A DNA stretch of 14,152 bases from Desulfonema limicola (GTDB lineage Bacteria; Desulfobacterota; Desulfobacteria; Desulfobacterales; DYRC01). A model generated the notes under the pieces. The model worked only from the letters and a program-made list of their open reading frames with translations. It was not told where the DNA came from and did not search any database. Position numbers and translations under genes: made by a program. This document shows, piece after piece, positions 5,025 to 13,309 of the stretch; position 1 is the stretch's first letter, and each line of letters starts with the position of its first letter. The stretch covers positions 1 to 14,152 of the forward strand of contig DYRC01000072.1 in NCBI GenBank assembly GCA_020718925.1, given 5' to 3'.

Positions 5025-7205
5025 ATGCAGCCGAAAACATTGACCATTGCGCTTGCCGGAAATCCTAATTCAGGCAAAACAACCATTTTCAACGCCATCA
5101 CCGGAACCCGGCAAAAAGTAGGGAATTGGCCCGGGGTTACGGTAGAGAAAAAAGAAGGCGTGATTCACAAATACGGTTATGAACTTAAAATCGTTGATTT
5201 GCCGGGAACTTACAGCCTCACGCCGTTTTCCATCGAAGAAATCGTTGCCAGAGATTTTCTTTTGGAAGGAAAACCCGATGTGGTGATTGACATCATTGAT
5301 GCTTCCAATCTGGAGCGCAGCCTGTATCTTGCCTCGCAGATGAGAGAAATTGACTGTCGGGTCTTGTTCGCACTCAACATGGCTGATCTTGCCCGAAAAC
5401 GGGGAGTCAGAATTGATACAGATAAGCTTTCTGAAATTCTGGAAGTTCCGGTTGTTTTCACTGTCGGAAACAAAAACGAAGGCATTGACGCATTGCTGAA
5501 AAAAGCCATTGAACTTTCAGAATCCGATGGAGTGCCGATGCGGAAGCGTCAGGTTGAATATACCCGCGATATTGAAGCCGCTGTATCCAAACTTCAGGAC
5601 TTTATCGAAAAGAAAAGCGACGGACAGCCGGTCTATAACAGCCGGTGGACCGCTGCCAAGCTGTTGGAAAATGACAAGATCATCCGCGGACATCTGCTGA
5701 AAAAAATGGGAGACGCCGGACAGAAAATTCTTTGGACAGCAGAGGATGAACGGGAGCGATTGGCGGAGATATTAGACGATGACCCGGAAATCGTGATGAC
5801 GGATGAACGATACAGCTTTATTGAAAGTATTACTCAGGAAGTGATGGTGGTTTCTGCGGAAAAGCAGGTGGATGTCTCCCGGAATATAGATATGATTCTC
5901 ACCCACCGCTTTCTCGGTTTTCCGATTTTTGTGTTCTTTATATGGGCAATGTTTCAGACCACATTTTCTTTCGGACATTATCCGATGGATTGGATCGGCG
6001 CGGGTATTAAGGTGTTTTCGGCGTTTCTGGAACAAAGCATGTCAGACAGCCTGTTCAAAGACCTTCTGATTAACGGCATTGTGGCGGGCGTCGGCAGCGT
6101 GGTCGTGTTTTTGCCCAACATCCTGATTCTCTTTTTCTGCATTGCCATTTTTGAAGACACGGGCTATATGGCAAGAGCCGCGTTTCTCATGGACAGAATC
6201 ATGCACCTGATCGGGCTGCATGGCAAATCCTTTATCCCCATGCTCATGGGCTTTGGCTGCAATGTCCCGGCAATTATGGCAACCCGTACGCTGGAGAGTG
6301 AAAAAGACCGAATCCTCACCATTCTGATTACGCCGTTTATGTCCTGTTCGGCAAGGCTGCCGGTCTATATCATTCTTGCGGGAGCCTTTTTCGGCGCCCA
6401 AGCCGGGACTGTGATTTTTGCCATTTATCTGGTCGGCATTCTGGTTTCGATTCTCAGCGGGCGATTACTCCGCTCCACGCTCTTAAAAGGCATTGACGCG
6501 CCCTTTGTGATGGAAATGCCGCCGTATCGTGTTCCTATGCTCAAAAACCTGATTATTCACATGTGGGATCGCAGTAAGATGTTTCTGAAAAAAATGGGCG
6601 GCGTGATTCTGATCGGATCAGTAGTGGTATGGACGTTATCCTCGTTTCCGAGAAATGTGAATTATTCCAAAGACTATGATGCAAAAGCCGCGCAGATTGA
6701 AAAAACTTATCAAACCCAATTGATGATTCGGATTGATGATTCGGGGCGCAGACAGCTTGAAAAAGAAAAAGCAGATGCGCTTGCGGAAATGTCCTTGCAG
6801 AAAAAAGCAGAACAGGCTGAAAAATCTTATATGGGGCATATCGGTAAATTTGTAGCGCCTTTTTTCGCGCCTATCGGAATTGACTGGCGGGGAAGCGTGG
6901 CGTTGTTAAGCGGCTTTGTGGCAAAAGAAATCGTGGTCAGCACCATGGGCGTTTTATATGCCGCTGACGAAGAAACCGGCGCGTTGAAAAATGCCTTACG
7001 CGCTTCGGGCATGACGTCTCTGGGTGCGTTTTCAATGATGATATTTGTGCTGTTGTATGTGCCGTGTCTTGCCACTGTTGCCGTTATTCGCCGGGAGACC
7101 AATTCTTTCAAATGGATGTTTTTCAATATCGGATACAGCACTGCGGTGGCGTGGATTGTTTCATTTTGCGTATATCAGGGCGGAAAATGGATGGGGATGA
7201 GTTAA
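5025..7205 (+). CDS. feoB: Ferrous iron transport protein B (FeoB)
   Basis: Inner-membrane Fe2+ transporter with an N-terminal GTPase domain, 726 residues. G motifs: G1 GNPNSGKTT (12-20), G3 DLPG (58-61), G4 NMAD (118-121), then a G5-like VGNKNEG. A helical linker follows, and the membrane part starts near 290. The conserved core GFGCNVPAIMATRTL (about 409-423) and MSCSARLPVYIILAGAF mark the two gate/core repeats. A highly charged soluble insert (about 543-605) precedes the last core block. The C-terminus ends soon after the final membrane helix with no Cys-rich tail. No feoA or feoC lies beside it, so it may work alone or with a FeoA encoded elsewhere. Its stop is 7 nt before the arnD-like gene, so the two are probably co-transcribed. 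The ATG at 5025 fits the family N-terminus despite a weak ribosome site. Confidence 0.97.
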   Translation: MQPKTLTIALAGNPNSGKTTIFNAITGTRQKVGNWPGVTVEKKEGVIHKYGYELKIVDLPGTYSLTPFSIEEIVARDFLLEGKPDVVIDIIDASNLERSLYLASQMREIDCRVLFALNMADLARKRGVRIDTDKLSEILEVPVVFTVGNKNEGIDALLKKAIELSESDGVPMRKRQVEYTRDIEAAVSKLQDFIEKKSDGQPVYNSRWTAAKLLENDKIIRGHLLKKMGDAGQKILWTAEDERERLAEILDDDPEIVMTDERYSFIESITQEVMVVSAEKQVDVSRNIDMILTHRFLGFPIFVFFIWAMFQTTFSFGHYPMDWIGAGIKVFSAFLEQSMSDSLFKDLLINGIVAGVGSVVVFLPNILILFFCIAIFEDTGYMARAAFLMDRIMHLIGLHGKSFIPMLMGFGCNVPAIMATRTLESEKDRILTILITPFMSCSARLPVYIILAGAFFGAQAGTVIFAIYLVGILVSILSGRLLRSTLLKGIDAPFVMEMPPYRVPMLKNLIIHMWDRSKMFLKKMGGVILIGSVVVWTLSSFPRNVNYSKDYDAKAAQIEKTYQTQLMIRIDDSGRRQLEKEKADALAEMSLQKKAEQAEKSYMGHIGKFVAPFFAPIGIDWRGSVALLSGFVAKEIVVSTMGVLYAADEETGALKNALRASGMTSLGAFSMMIFVLLYVPCLATVAVIRRETNSFKWMFFNIGYSTAVAWIVSFCVYQGGKWMGMS

Positions 7206-7212
7206 TTCATTT

Positions 7213-8097
7213 ATGACGCAACTGGGACTCAGAATTGATGTGGATACCTTCAGGGGAACGCGCTTGGGCGTACCGAACCTGTGCAGGCTGTTTGCCGAAC
7301 ATCATATTGCGGCTACATTTTTCTTTTCCATAGGACCGGATAACATGGGGCGGCATTTGTGGCGTCTGCTCCGCCCTTCTTTTCTGAAAAAAATGCTCAG
7401 ATCAAAGGCATCCAAGCTTTACGGCTGGGATATTATCTTCAAAGGCACATTTTTGCCGGGACCGGTGATCGGAGAAAAGCTGAAATATATTATCCGCGCT
7501 GCCGCAGATGCAGGGCATGAAATCGGCTTTCACGCATGGGATCACCATGAATGGCAGGCGCGGATTGATACGATGAGTTCTGAGGAAATCTATCGTAGGA
7601 TTGAAAACGGCGTTGAGATGCTGACCCGGATTTCGGGCTGTGCGCCAAGTTGTTCCGCGTCTCCGGCTTGGAAATGCACGGATGCTGTTCTGATTGAAAA
7701 AAGCAGATTTCCATTTTCTTACAACAGCGATTGCAGGGGAAAAAGTATTTTTTATCCGATAGTGAACGGGCAGCCGCTTTCTCAGCCACAGATTCCCGTT
7801 ACTCTGCCCACGTATGATGAAGTTATCGGTGAAAATGGCATATCTGATGACAATTACAACAAATACATCCTTTCTTTGATAAAGCCGGATACGCTTAATG
7901 TGCTGACGGTTCATGCCGAAGTCGAAGGGATTGCGTGTTTTAAAATGTTTGAACAATTTGTTACAATGGCGCAGGCTCGCGGCATATCCCTTGTTCCGTT
8001 AAAGACCTTTCTGTCAGATTCCCCGAAATCCGATCCCGCTGTGATGATAAAAAAAGAACTGCCGGGGCGTGAAGGATGGATGGCGTTTCAAGCCTGA
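7213..8097 (+). CDS. arnD: ArnD-like deformylase (polysaccharide deacetylase family)
   Basis: Strong resemblance along its whole length (294 residues) to ArnD, which removes the formyl group from 4-deoxy-4-formamido-L-arabinose on undecaprenyl phosphate. That step belongs to the pathway that adds amino-arabinose to lipid A and lowers polymyxin affinity. Shared blocks: GLRIDVDTFRGTR (5-17, metal-binding Asp pair), SIGPDNMGRHLWRLL (39-53), KLYGWDI (68-74), HAWDHHEWQAR (107-117), YNSDCRG (170-176), IPVTLPTYDEVIG (194-206), HAEVEG (234-239) and terminal GREGW (285-289). The ATG is 7 nt after the feoB stop, so translation may be coupled through the GGGATGAG at the feoB end. None of arnA, B, C, E, F or T is in the window. 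The substrate is inferred; a related lipid-linked sugar is possible. Confidence 0.88.
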   Translation: MTQLGLRIDVDTFRGTRLGVPNLCRLFAEHHIAATFFFSIGPDNMGRHLWRLLRPSFLKKMLRSKASKLYGWDIIFKGTFLPGPVIGEKLKYIIRAAADAGHEIGFHAWDHHEWQARIDTMSSEEIYRRIENGVEMLTRISGCAPSCSASPAWKCTDAVLIEKSRFPFSYNSDCRGKSIFYPIVNGQPLSQPQIPVTLPTYDEVIGENGISDDNYNKYILSLIKPDTLNVLTVHAEVEGIACFKMFEQFVTMAQARGISLVPLKTFLSDSPKSDPAVMIKKELPGREGWMAFQA

Positions 8098-8123
8098 TTT
8101 TTTGCCCAAAACATAAAAAAACA

Positions 8124-8152
8124 TTGTAAAAAATAAGGTATCAGGATAAATA
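8124..8152 (+). promoter_or_regulatory. Weak candidate promoter for the ftsE-led gene run
   Basis: The 100-nt AT-rich gap before ftsE holds TTGTAA (8124-8129) and TAAATA (8147-8152), 17 nt apart. Both are poor matches to consensus, but a gap this long within an otherwise tight series suggests that transcription restarts here. No terminator hairpin is visible after arnD. Confidence 0.22.
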
Positions 8153-8197
8153 TCAAAGTTATGTGCTTTTTCACCATATTGACAAAACGACAGAAAA

Positions 8198-8929
8198 ATG
8201 ACAGAATTTGACGATACTCCGGAGGCGAAACCATCTGATGATGCCATTGCGCCGCTTATCCGGTTGTTTCACGTATATAAACGCTACGGTGCAAAAACCG
8301 CGCTGGCGGATATCAGCGTGGACATTGCCGAAAAGGAATTTGTGTTTATCAGCGGGCATAGCGGGGCAGGGAAAAGTACGCTGCTGAAAATGACCTATCT
8401 CGGAGAGCCGGTGTCTCAGGGGCAGGTGGTTGTGGACGGCTTGAATCTTGCCAGACTTTCACGCGACAGAATCCCGTTGCTGCGGCGCAAATTCGGTATT
8501 ATTTTTCAGGATTACAAGCTGATTCCGACCAGAACCGTATATGACAATATCGCATTGGTGGTGGAGGCAGTCGGCACAAGAGGAAATCTGATTGATAAGC
8601 GGGTCAAAAGCCTTCTCAGAAGCGTGGGCATGGAAGATCGGCAAAAATCATATCCTCCGGGCTTATCCGGCGGCGAGCAGCAGCGTGTGGCAGTAGCGCG
8701 GGCAATGGCGGGCAATCCCAAGATTATCTTGGCAGATGAACCTACGGGCAGTCTGGATCATGACGCGGCAGAGATGATTTTCGATCTGCTGAAAAAATTT
8801 CATGCACATGGCGCAACCGTCATTATTGCCACCCATGATACGGAGCTTATCCGCAACACCGGAGGTCGGGTGATTATTTTAAAGCAGGGCTGTGTTGAAA
8901 CAGATACGGTAATTCCGAAACTCAGATGA
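8198..8929 (+). CDS. ftsE: Cell division ATP-binding protein FtsE
   Basis: ABC-type ATPase that partners FtsX at the division site; 243 residues. Walker A GHSGAGKST (53-61), Q-loop FQDYKLIP with Gln104, signature LSGGEQQR (156-163), Walker B IILADEP (176-182) and switch His213 (ATHD) are all intact, so it should hydrolyse ATP. The GHSGAGKSTLLK block is typical of FtsE rather than of the related LolD. The protein has an acidic N-terminal extension of about 20 residues before IRLFHVYKRYG, where E. coli FtsE begins. No strong ribosome site precedes the ATG at 8198, but no better ATG lies downstream. Its stop overlaps the ftsX start (ATGA), implying translational coupling. Confidence 0.95.
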   Translation: MTEFDDTPEAKPSDDAIAPLIRLFHVYKRYGAKTALADISVDIAEKEFVFISGHSGAGKSTLLKMTYLGEPVSQGQVVVDGLNLARLSRDRIPLLRRKFGIIFQDYKLIPTRTVYDNIALVVEAVGTRGNLIDKRVKSLLRSVGMEDRQKSYPPGLSGGEQQRVAVARAMAGNPKIILADEPTGSLDHDAAEMIFDLLKKFHAHGATVIIATHDTELIRNTGGRVIILKQGCVETDTVIPKLR

Positions 8930-9798
8930 TACGATTTCTCATACGCGCATTTAAGGAGATTTTTTCCAACCTGTTTCTCAATGCGGTAACCGTGGTTACC
9001 ATTGCATTTTCCGTGCTGATTGTCAGCGCGTTTTTGCTTTTTTTTGTCAATGTCGAGGCGATGGTCAGCGCGTGGATAGAGGATATTCGCATCATGGCAT
9101 ATCTGAGGCAGGATGTATCCGGCGATGATATTTCGGAGATTCAGTTCAAAATTGAGGCAATTGAAGGCGTGAAAGCCGTGCGCTTTGTGTCGCGTGAAGA
9201 AGCTATGGAAGAATTCAGGACTCAGTTGAAGCATCAGGCATCGCTGATTCAGCATTTAAAAGAAAATCCGCTGCCGGACGCGTTTGAGATTCAGGTATCT
9301 CCGGAATTTCAAATCTGGGATAAAACAGAAACGATTGCCATAAAAATCAATGCGCTATTGCCGATTGAAGACGTGGAGTACGGACAGCAATGGCTTGAGC
9401 GATTCACCAGCATCTTCAAACTCTTTGAATTAGCCGGATATGCCTTAGCCGGATTATTTTTCATGGCGTCTGTGTTTTTTGTATCCAATACCATCCGGCT
9501 GGCGTTGTATTCGCGCCGGGATGAAATCGAAATTATGCAATTGGTCGGCGCGTCAGACGGGTTTATTACAGGACCCATGTATTTCAAGGGCATGTTTCAG
9601 GGGCTTTTGGGCGGGGCTGTCGGGCTGTCTGTTCTGTTTTCTGCATTCAGCCTTATATCATCCAATATCGGTCAGATGTTTTCGGAAGTCAAAGTCTGTT
9701 TTCTGCCGGTCAACTTACAGATCGGAATAGTTGTCGTCAGCATGATGACGGGGTGGCTGGGATGTTATCTCTCGCTAAGACGCTTTCTAAAATCTTAA
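8926..9798 (+). CDS. ftsX: Cell division protein FtsX
   Basis: Inner-membrane partner of FtsE, 290 residues and four predicted membrane helices: about 20-43, 167-190, 222-247 and 263-283. The large periplasmic loop (about 45-160) contains AYLRQDVSGDD and EGVKAVRFVSREEA, the usual FtsX extracellular-domain layout, and would be the docking site for the EnvC-like protein. The cytoplasmic turn with RRDEIEIMQLVGAS (197-210) is the FtsX/MacB-type coupling element that contacts the ATPase. The start overlaps the ftsE stop by 4 nt, and the 3' end overlaps the EnvC-like gene by 37 nt. Together these indicate a translationally coupled FtsE-FtsX-EnvC unit. Confidence 0.95.
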   Translation: MIRFLIRAFKEIFSNLFLNAVTVVTIAFSVLIVSAFLLFFVNVEAMVSAWIEDIRIMAYLRQDVSGDDISEIQFKIEAIEGVKAVRFVSREEAMEEFRTQLKHQASLIQHLKENPLPDAFEIQVSPEFQIWDKTETIAIKINALLPIEDVEYGQQWLERFTSIFKLFELAGYALAGLFFMASVFFVSNTIRLALYSRRDEIEIMQLVGASDGFITGPMYFKGMFQGLLGGAVGLSVLFSAFSLISSNIGQMFSEVKVCFLPVNLQIGIVVVSMMTGWLGCYLSLRRFLKS

Positions 9799-10982
9799 TT
9801 ATCGGAATCATTCTTTTTTCTTTCGGAGATGCTCCCCGTATTTTTGCGCTTGAAGAAGAAAAAATCAACGAGCTGAAAAAGAAATCCGAAACGATTCAGG
9901 ATCAGCTTGAAAAAGAAAAAGCGCAGGTTGAAGATATTCGGCGTGAAGAAGACAAAGTGCTGGATACGCTTCGTGAAACCGATCAGTCCATTGAGCAGAC
10001 CAGAAAGCGGGCGTCTGCTTCCAAATCCGAATTGGACAAATTAGATAAAAAGATCACTGAAAACAGCGAAGAAATAAAAACACTGACCCAAAAAATCGAA
10101 AGCAGTGAAGAAGAGGCGGAACACCGCGTATCTGCGTTATATAAATTGTATAAATTGGGCAAATTGAATATTTTAGCATCGTCCGGTTCGCTGAATGAAT
10201 TTTTTCAGCGCAAAAAAGCTCTGGAAAGCATTTCTGCTTATGATGAAAAACTGCTCAAAGACTTAAATAAGCAAAAGCGCGATCTTGAAAAAACCGTAAA
10301 AAAGCTCAATGCCCGCAAAGAAGAAAAGCTGGCGCTTAAAAAGACGTATGATAATCATGTCCGGGAAATGAAAGATAAGCGGGCTGATCGTGAAAAAATT
10401 TTAGACAGCATCCGAAAGAAAAAATCTCTGGCATTGGCGTCTGTTCAATCTTTGGAAAATTCCGCAAAAGAATTGGACGCTAAGATTGAAGTGCTGTATC
10501 AGGAATCTCAGAAAAGAATTTTTGCCAAAGCCCAAGCTGATGCTGAAAAAGAATCAGGTTCCGAATCTGTCCCGAAATTTTCAAGACTTAAAGGCTTGCT
10601 AAAAATGCCGACTGAGGGTAAAATTGCGGCATTTTTCGGTCCGTACCGGAATCCGGAGTTCAATGTGATGAATTTCCGAAGCGGCATTATCATCAAATCG
10701 CCGCGCGGTGCTGCAATTCGGGCGGTATATGACGGCGATGTGCTGTATTCGGCTTGGTTCAAAGATTATGGAAATATGGTGATTATAGATCACGGCGATC
10801 ATTATTATACAGTGTATGCCCATCTTGAAGACGTACATAAAGCCAAAGGCGACCGCGTGGAAACCGGCGAAGTCATCGGAACGGTCGGCGATACCGGGGC
10901 TGTGACGGGTCCGGGGCTTCATTTTGAGGTGAGACATCATGGAAAACCAATAGATCCGATAAAATGGCTAAAAAAAGGCTAA
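9762..10982 (+). CDS. envC: EnvC-like murein hydrolase activator (coiled coil plus degenerate LytM/M23 domain)
   Basis: Secreted protein of 406 residues. Signal peptide 1-29 (cleavage likely after RIFA), long charged coiled coil about 30-255, and a C-terminal LytM/M23 domain from about 285 to the end. Active M23 enzymes have HxGxD and HLH zinc-ligand motifs. Here the corresponding stretches read NFRSGIII and GPGLHFEVR, so the first His, the Asp and the first His of HxH are replaced. This resembles E. coli EnvC, which does not cleave but activates amidases AmiA and AmiB under FtsEX control. The ATG at 9762 is preferred over an in-frame GTG at 9753 because it gives a clean signal peptide with GGGGTGG upstream. 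No amidase gene is in the window. The function is inferred from domain order, missing ligands and position after ftsX. Confidence 0.9.
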   Translation: MLSLAKTLSKILIIGIILFSFGDAPRIFALEEEKINELKKKSETIQDQLEKEKAQVEDIRREEDKVLDTLRETDQSIEQTRKRASASKSELDKLDKKITENSEEIKTLTQKIESSEEEAEHRVSALYKLYKLGKLNILASSGSLNEFFQRKKALESISAYDEKLLKDLNKQKRDLEKTVKKLNARKEEKLALKKTYDNHVREMKDKRADREKILDSIRKKKSLALASVQSLENSAKELDAKIEVLYQESQKRIFAKAQADAEKESGSESVPKFSRLKGLLKMPTEGKIAAFFGPYRNPEFNVMNFRSGIIIKSPRGAAIRAVYDGDVLYSAWFKDYGNMVIIDHGDHYYTVYAHLEDVHKAKGDRVETGEVIGTVGDTGAVTGPGLHFEVRHHGKPIDPIKWLKKG

Positions 10983-10994
10983 AGGAGCAAAGGA

Positions 10995-12386
10995 ATGGCA
11001 GGGGAAAAAAGACGTTTTTCAACATTATGGATACTCATCGGCGTTGTCGTCGTGATGGGCATAGCGGTATCCGGTTTTTACCGAAATCTGTCTGCCGGCG
11101 ATGAAACGTACAAAGGACTGAAACTTTTCTCAGATGTTATTGATCTGATTGAAAAAAACTATGTTGATCCGGTGGACGCCAAAGACCTGGTGCAAAAAGC
11201 GATTCAGGGCATGGTCAACAGTCTGGATCCGCATTCGCAACTGCTTCCGCCCGAAGCGTTTGAAGAATTGAAAATTGACACGCAGGGCGAATTCGGCGGC
11301 ATCGGCATTGTGATTACCATGCAGAAAGGTGCGCTGACAGTTATTTCTCCGATTGAGGGAACGCCCGCATATCAGGCTGGCATCAAAGGCGGAGATATTA
11401 TTATCAAGGTGGACGGACAATCCACCAAAGATATGATGCTCTGGGAAGCCGTCAAAAAGATGCGGGGACCCAAAGGCTCTCAGGTGGCTCTGAGCATTGT
11501 CCGGGAAGGCGTTCAGAAGCCGATGGATTTTACGCTGGTGCGCGATATTATTCCGATTGAAAGTGTCCGCGCCATGACCTTGAAACCCGGATACGGCTAT
11601 ATCCGCGTTACCAATTTTCAGGAAAACACCACTGAAGATGTGGTTAAAGAATTAAAGAAAATGGAAGCTGCCACGCCGCCGCTCAAAGGGCTTGTTCTGG
11701 ATTTGCGGGATAATCCCGGCGGGCTGTTAGATCAGGCAATTCAGCTCTCCGATGTTTTTTTGGATAACGGACTGATTGTCTCCATCAAAGGGCGCCAAAA
11801 AAAGAATACCAAAGAATTTAAAGCTCATCTCAGCGGAGAAAAGCGGGAATATCCGATTATTGTTCTGGTTAACGGCGGCAGTGCAAGCGCGTCTGAAATC
11901 GTTGCCGGAGCGCTTCAGGATCACAAGCGGGCGGTCGTACTCGGAACAACCTCTTTCGGAAAAGGCTCGGTTCAGACCGTAGAAACGTTGCGGGACGGCT
12001 ACGGACTCAAATTCACTATTGCCCGGTATTACACGCCCAGCGGACGCTCAATTCAGGCGCAGGGCATTGTGCCGGATATAGAGGTGAAACAGCGTATTGA
12101 TGAAAAAGAAGCAGATGCGGATGATTTTCTGCCCAAAGAAAAAGACTTAAAAAATCATCTGGGCGCAGACCCGTCAGAAGATAAGCAGAAAGTCAAAAAA
12201 GAACCTGAACCCAAAGAAGAGTTGACTAAAGAGAAAAAAGAAGAGTTGAAAAAGCAGCTTAAAAAGCGCAAAACTGAAAGTCGCTATGGTCCTTTGGATA
12301 TTGAGACCCTGCAATCTGATTATCAGGTCATGCGCGCGCTTGAAATTCTGATCGGACACGATGTGTTCAAAGGTGTGAAAAGTTGA
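10995..12386 (+). CDS. ctpA: Carboxy-terminal processing protease, S41 family (CtpA-like)
   Basis: Periplasmic PDZ-containing serine protease, 463 residues, with an N-terminal membrane anchor (about 11-29). A PDZ domain spans about 95-180 (GEFGGIGIVI, GTPAYQAGIKGGDIIIKVDG). The catalytic domain carries LDLRDNPGG (235-243), NGGSASASEI with probable nucleophile Ser298, and FGKGSVQ with Lys323 and Gln327; the Ser-Lys spacing of 25 is the family norm. A lysine/glutamate-rich segment (about 370-430) precedes the conserved tail. AAAGGAG precedes the ATG, 12 nt after the EnvC-like stop. Family members trim C-termini or degrade envelope proteins, including peptidoglycan hydrolases when paired with an adaptor. 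Its place beside ftsEX/envC suggests a cell-wall role here, which is inference. Confidence 0.95.
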   Translation: MAGEKRRFSTLWILIGVVVVMGIAVSGFYRNLSAGDETYKGLKLFSDVIDLIEKNYVDPVDAKDLVQKAIQGMVNSLDPHSQLLPPEAFEELKIDTQGEFGGIGIVITMQKGALTVISPIEGTPAYQAGIKGGDIIIKVDGQSTKDMMLWEAVKKMRGPKGSQVALSIVREGVQKPMDFTLVRDIIPIESVRAMTLKPGYGYIRVTNFQENTTEDVVKELKKMEAATPPLKGLVLDLRDNPGGLLDQAIQLSDVFLDNGLIVSIKGRQKKNTKEFKAHLSGEKREYPIIVLVNGGSASASEIVAGALQDHKRAVVLGTTSFGKGSVQTVETLRDGYGLKFTIARYYTPSGRSIQAQGIVPDIEVKQRIDEKEADADDFLPKEKDLKNHLGADPSEDKQKVKKEPEPKEELTKEKKEELKKQLKKRKTESRYGPLDIETLQSDYQVMRALEILIGHDVFKGVKS

Positions 12387-13309
12387 TCCGAAGCAGCAAA
12401 TCAAAAATTCGGAAACGAAAAGACAATCCCGAACCGGAACGCACGGGATTGTCTTTTACGCTGATTATCAGTGCGATGCTGGTCTTTATTCTGCATCATC
12501 TGCCCGGCGTGGAAGGCGCGAAACCGCCGGATTCCGTCTTATTTCCTCCGCCTGTAATGTTTCATAAAATTCCTGAATTTGAAATCTATCCCAAAGAAGA
12601 AATCAAGCCTTCAAGGGTTGTTCCTCATCAGAAAATTTTTTTACCTAAAGTTGCGATTATTATTGACGATATCGGCTATGACAGCGCAATTGCGGAAAAA
12701 TTTTTAAGCTTGGACTCAGCAATAACGCTTTCGATTCTTCCCAATGCTTCTGCAAGAGAAAACATTGCGAAAAGAGCAACAGAAAAAGGTGTGGAAATCA
12801 TGCTTCATCTGCCGATGGAGCCGATGGAATATCCTGCGGCAAATCCGGGACCGGGTGCGTTGTTTTCTTCTATGTCGCCCAAACAGTTATTGGCGCAATT
12901 AGATCAGAATTTAGATGCGGTTCCTTCCATCAGGGGCGTGAACAATCACATGGGGTCAAGGCTCACGGCGAGATCTACGCAGATGTATCAACTCATGTCT
13001 GTATTGAAAAAGCGGGGCTTATTTTTTGTTGACAGCTATACTACGGGCGATAGCCGCTGTTTATCCGCCGCCCGGATGCAGCAGATTCCGTTTGCACAGC
13101 GAGATGTTTTTTTGGATCATGTGCAGGATCCTGAAATTATCCGGGGACAGATTCGCAAACTGATTCGGACTGCCAAAGAACACGGTGAAGCTGTCGGCAT
13201 CGGGCATCCGCATTCAGTAACATACTCTGTGTTAAAAGAAGAACTGCCTCGTCTGAAAAAAGAAACCACGCTGGTTCCCGCATCAAAATTGGTTCATATT
13301 ATCGGGTGA
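12383..13309 (+). CDS. Divergent polysaccharide deacetylase family protein (YibQ-like), TTG start
   Basis: 308 residues. Family blocks: VAIIIDDIGYD (90-100), LSILPNA (116-122), LHLPMEP (141-147), NNHMGS (187-192), FVDSYTT (215-221), VFLDH (242-246) and GIGHPH (272-277). They retain Asp/His residues that could bind metal, but activity of this branch is poorly established. The N-terminus has a basic stretch (3-13) and one hydrophobic segment (about 23-40), then a Pro-rich linker, so it is probably anchored with the domain in the periplasm. The start is TTG at 12383, overlapping the ctpA stop (TTGA), with AAAGGTG upstream. The first ATG (12476) would remove the basic region and half the anchor. 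E. coli yibQ lies next to envC, so the neighbourhood is conserved in kind. A terminator-like hairpin covers codons 12-25. Confidence 0.85.
   Translation: MIRSSKSKIRKRKDNPEPERTGLSFTLIISAMLVFILHHLPGVEGAKPPDSVLFPPPVMFHKIPEFEIYPKEEIKPSRVVPHQKIFLPKVAIIIDDIGYDSAIAEKFLSLDSAITLSILPNASARENIAKRATEKGVEIMLHLPMEPMEYPAANPGPGALFSSMSPKQLLAQLDQNLDAVPSIRGVNNHMGSRLTARSTQMYQLMSVLKKRGLFFVDSYTTGDSRCLSAARMQQIPFAQRDVFLDHVQDPEIIRGQIRKLIRTAKEHGEAVGIGHPHSVTYSVLKEELPRLKKETTLVPASKLVHIIG
12418..12457 (+). terminator. Terminator-like hairpin inside the 5' end of the deacetylase gene
   Basis: Perfect 14-bp inverted repeat AAAAGACAATCCCG (12418-12431) / CGGGATTGTCTTTT (12444-12457) with a 12-nt loop. The A tract on one side pairs with the T tract on the other, the look of a bidirectional intrinsic terminator. 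It lies 32 nt after the ctpA stop but within the deacetylase reading frame, so it could reduce read-through into that gene. The T run is short (four), so efficiency may be partial. Confidence 0.5.

Noticed and set aside
6651..6840. Charged insert in FeoB as a foreign domain or fusion
   Set aside because: FeoB proteins commonly carry a variable charged soluble loop before the last core block; the frame and flanking membrane blocks are continuous.
7402..7956. 184-codon minus-strand open frame
   Set aside because: Exactly antisense to the well-conserved arnD gene; its composition resembles no family and the arnD motifs are intact on the other strand.
8179..8184. TTGACA just before the ftsE start as a -35 element
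   Set aside because: It is too close to the ATG; the matching -10 would lie inside the coding sequence and none is present.
10618..10982. Active M23 zinc endopeptidase at the end of the EnvC-like protein
   Set aside because: The HxGxD and HLH motifs are replaced (NFRSGIII, GPGLHFE), so catalysis is not expected.
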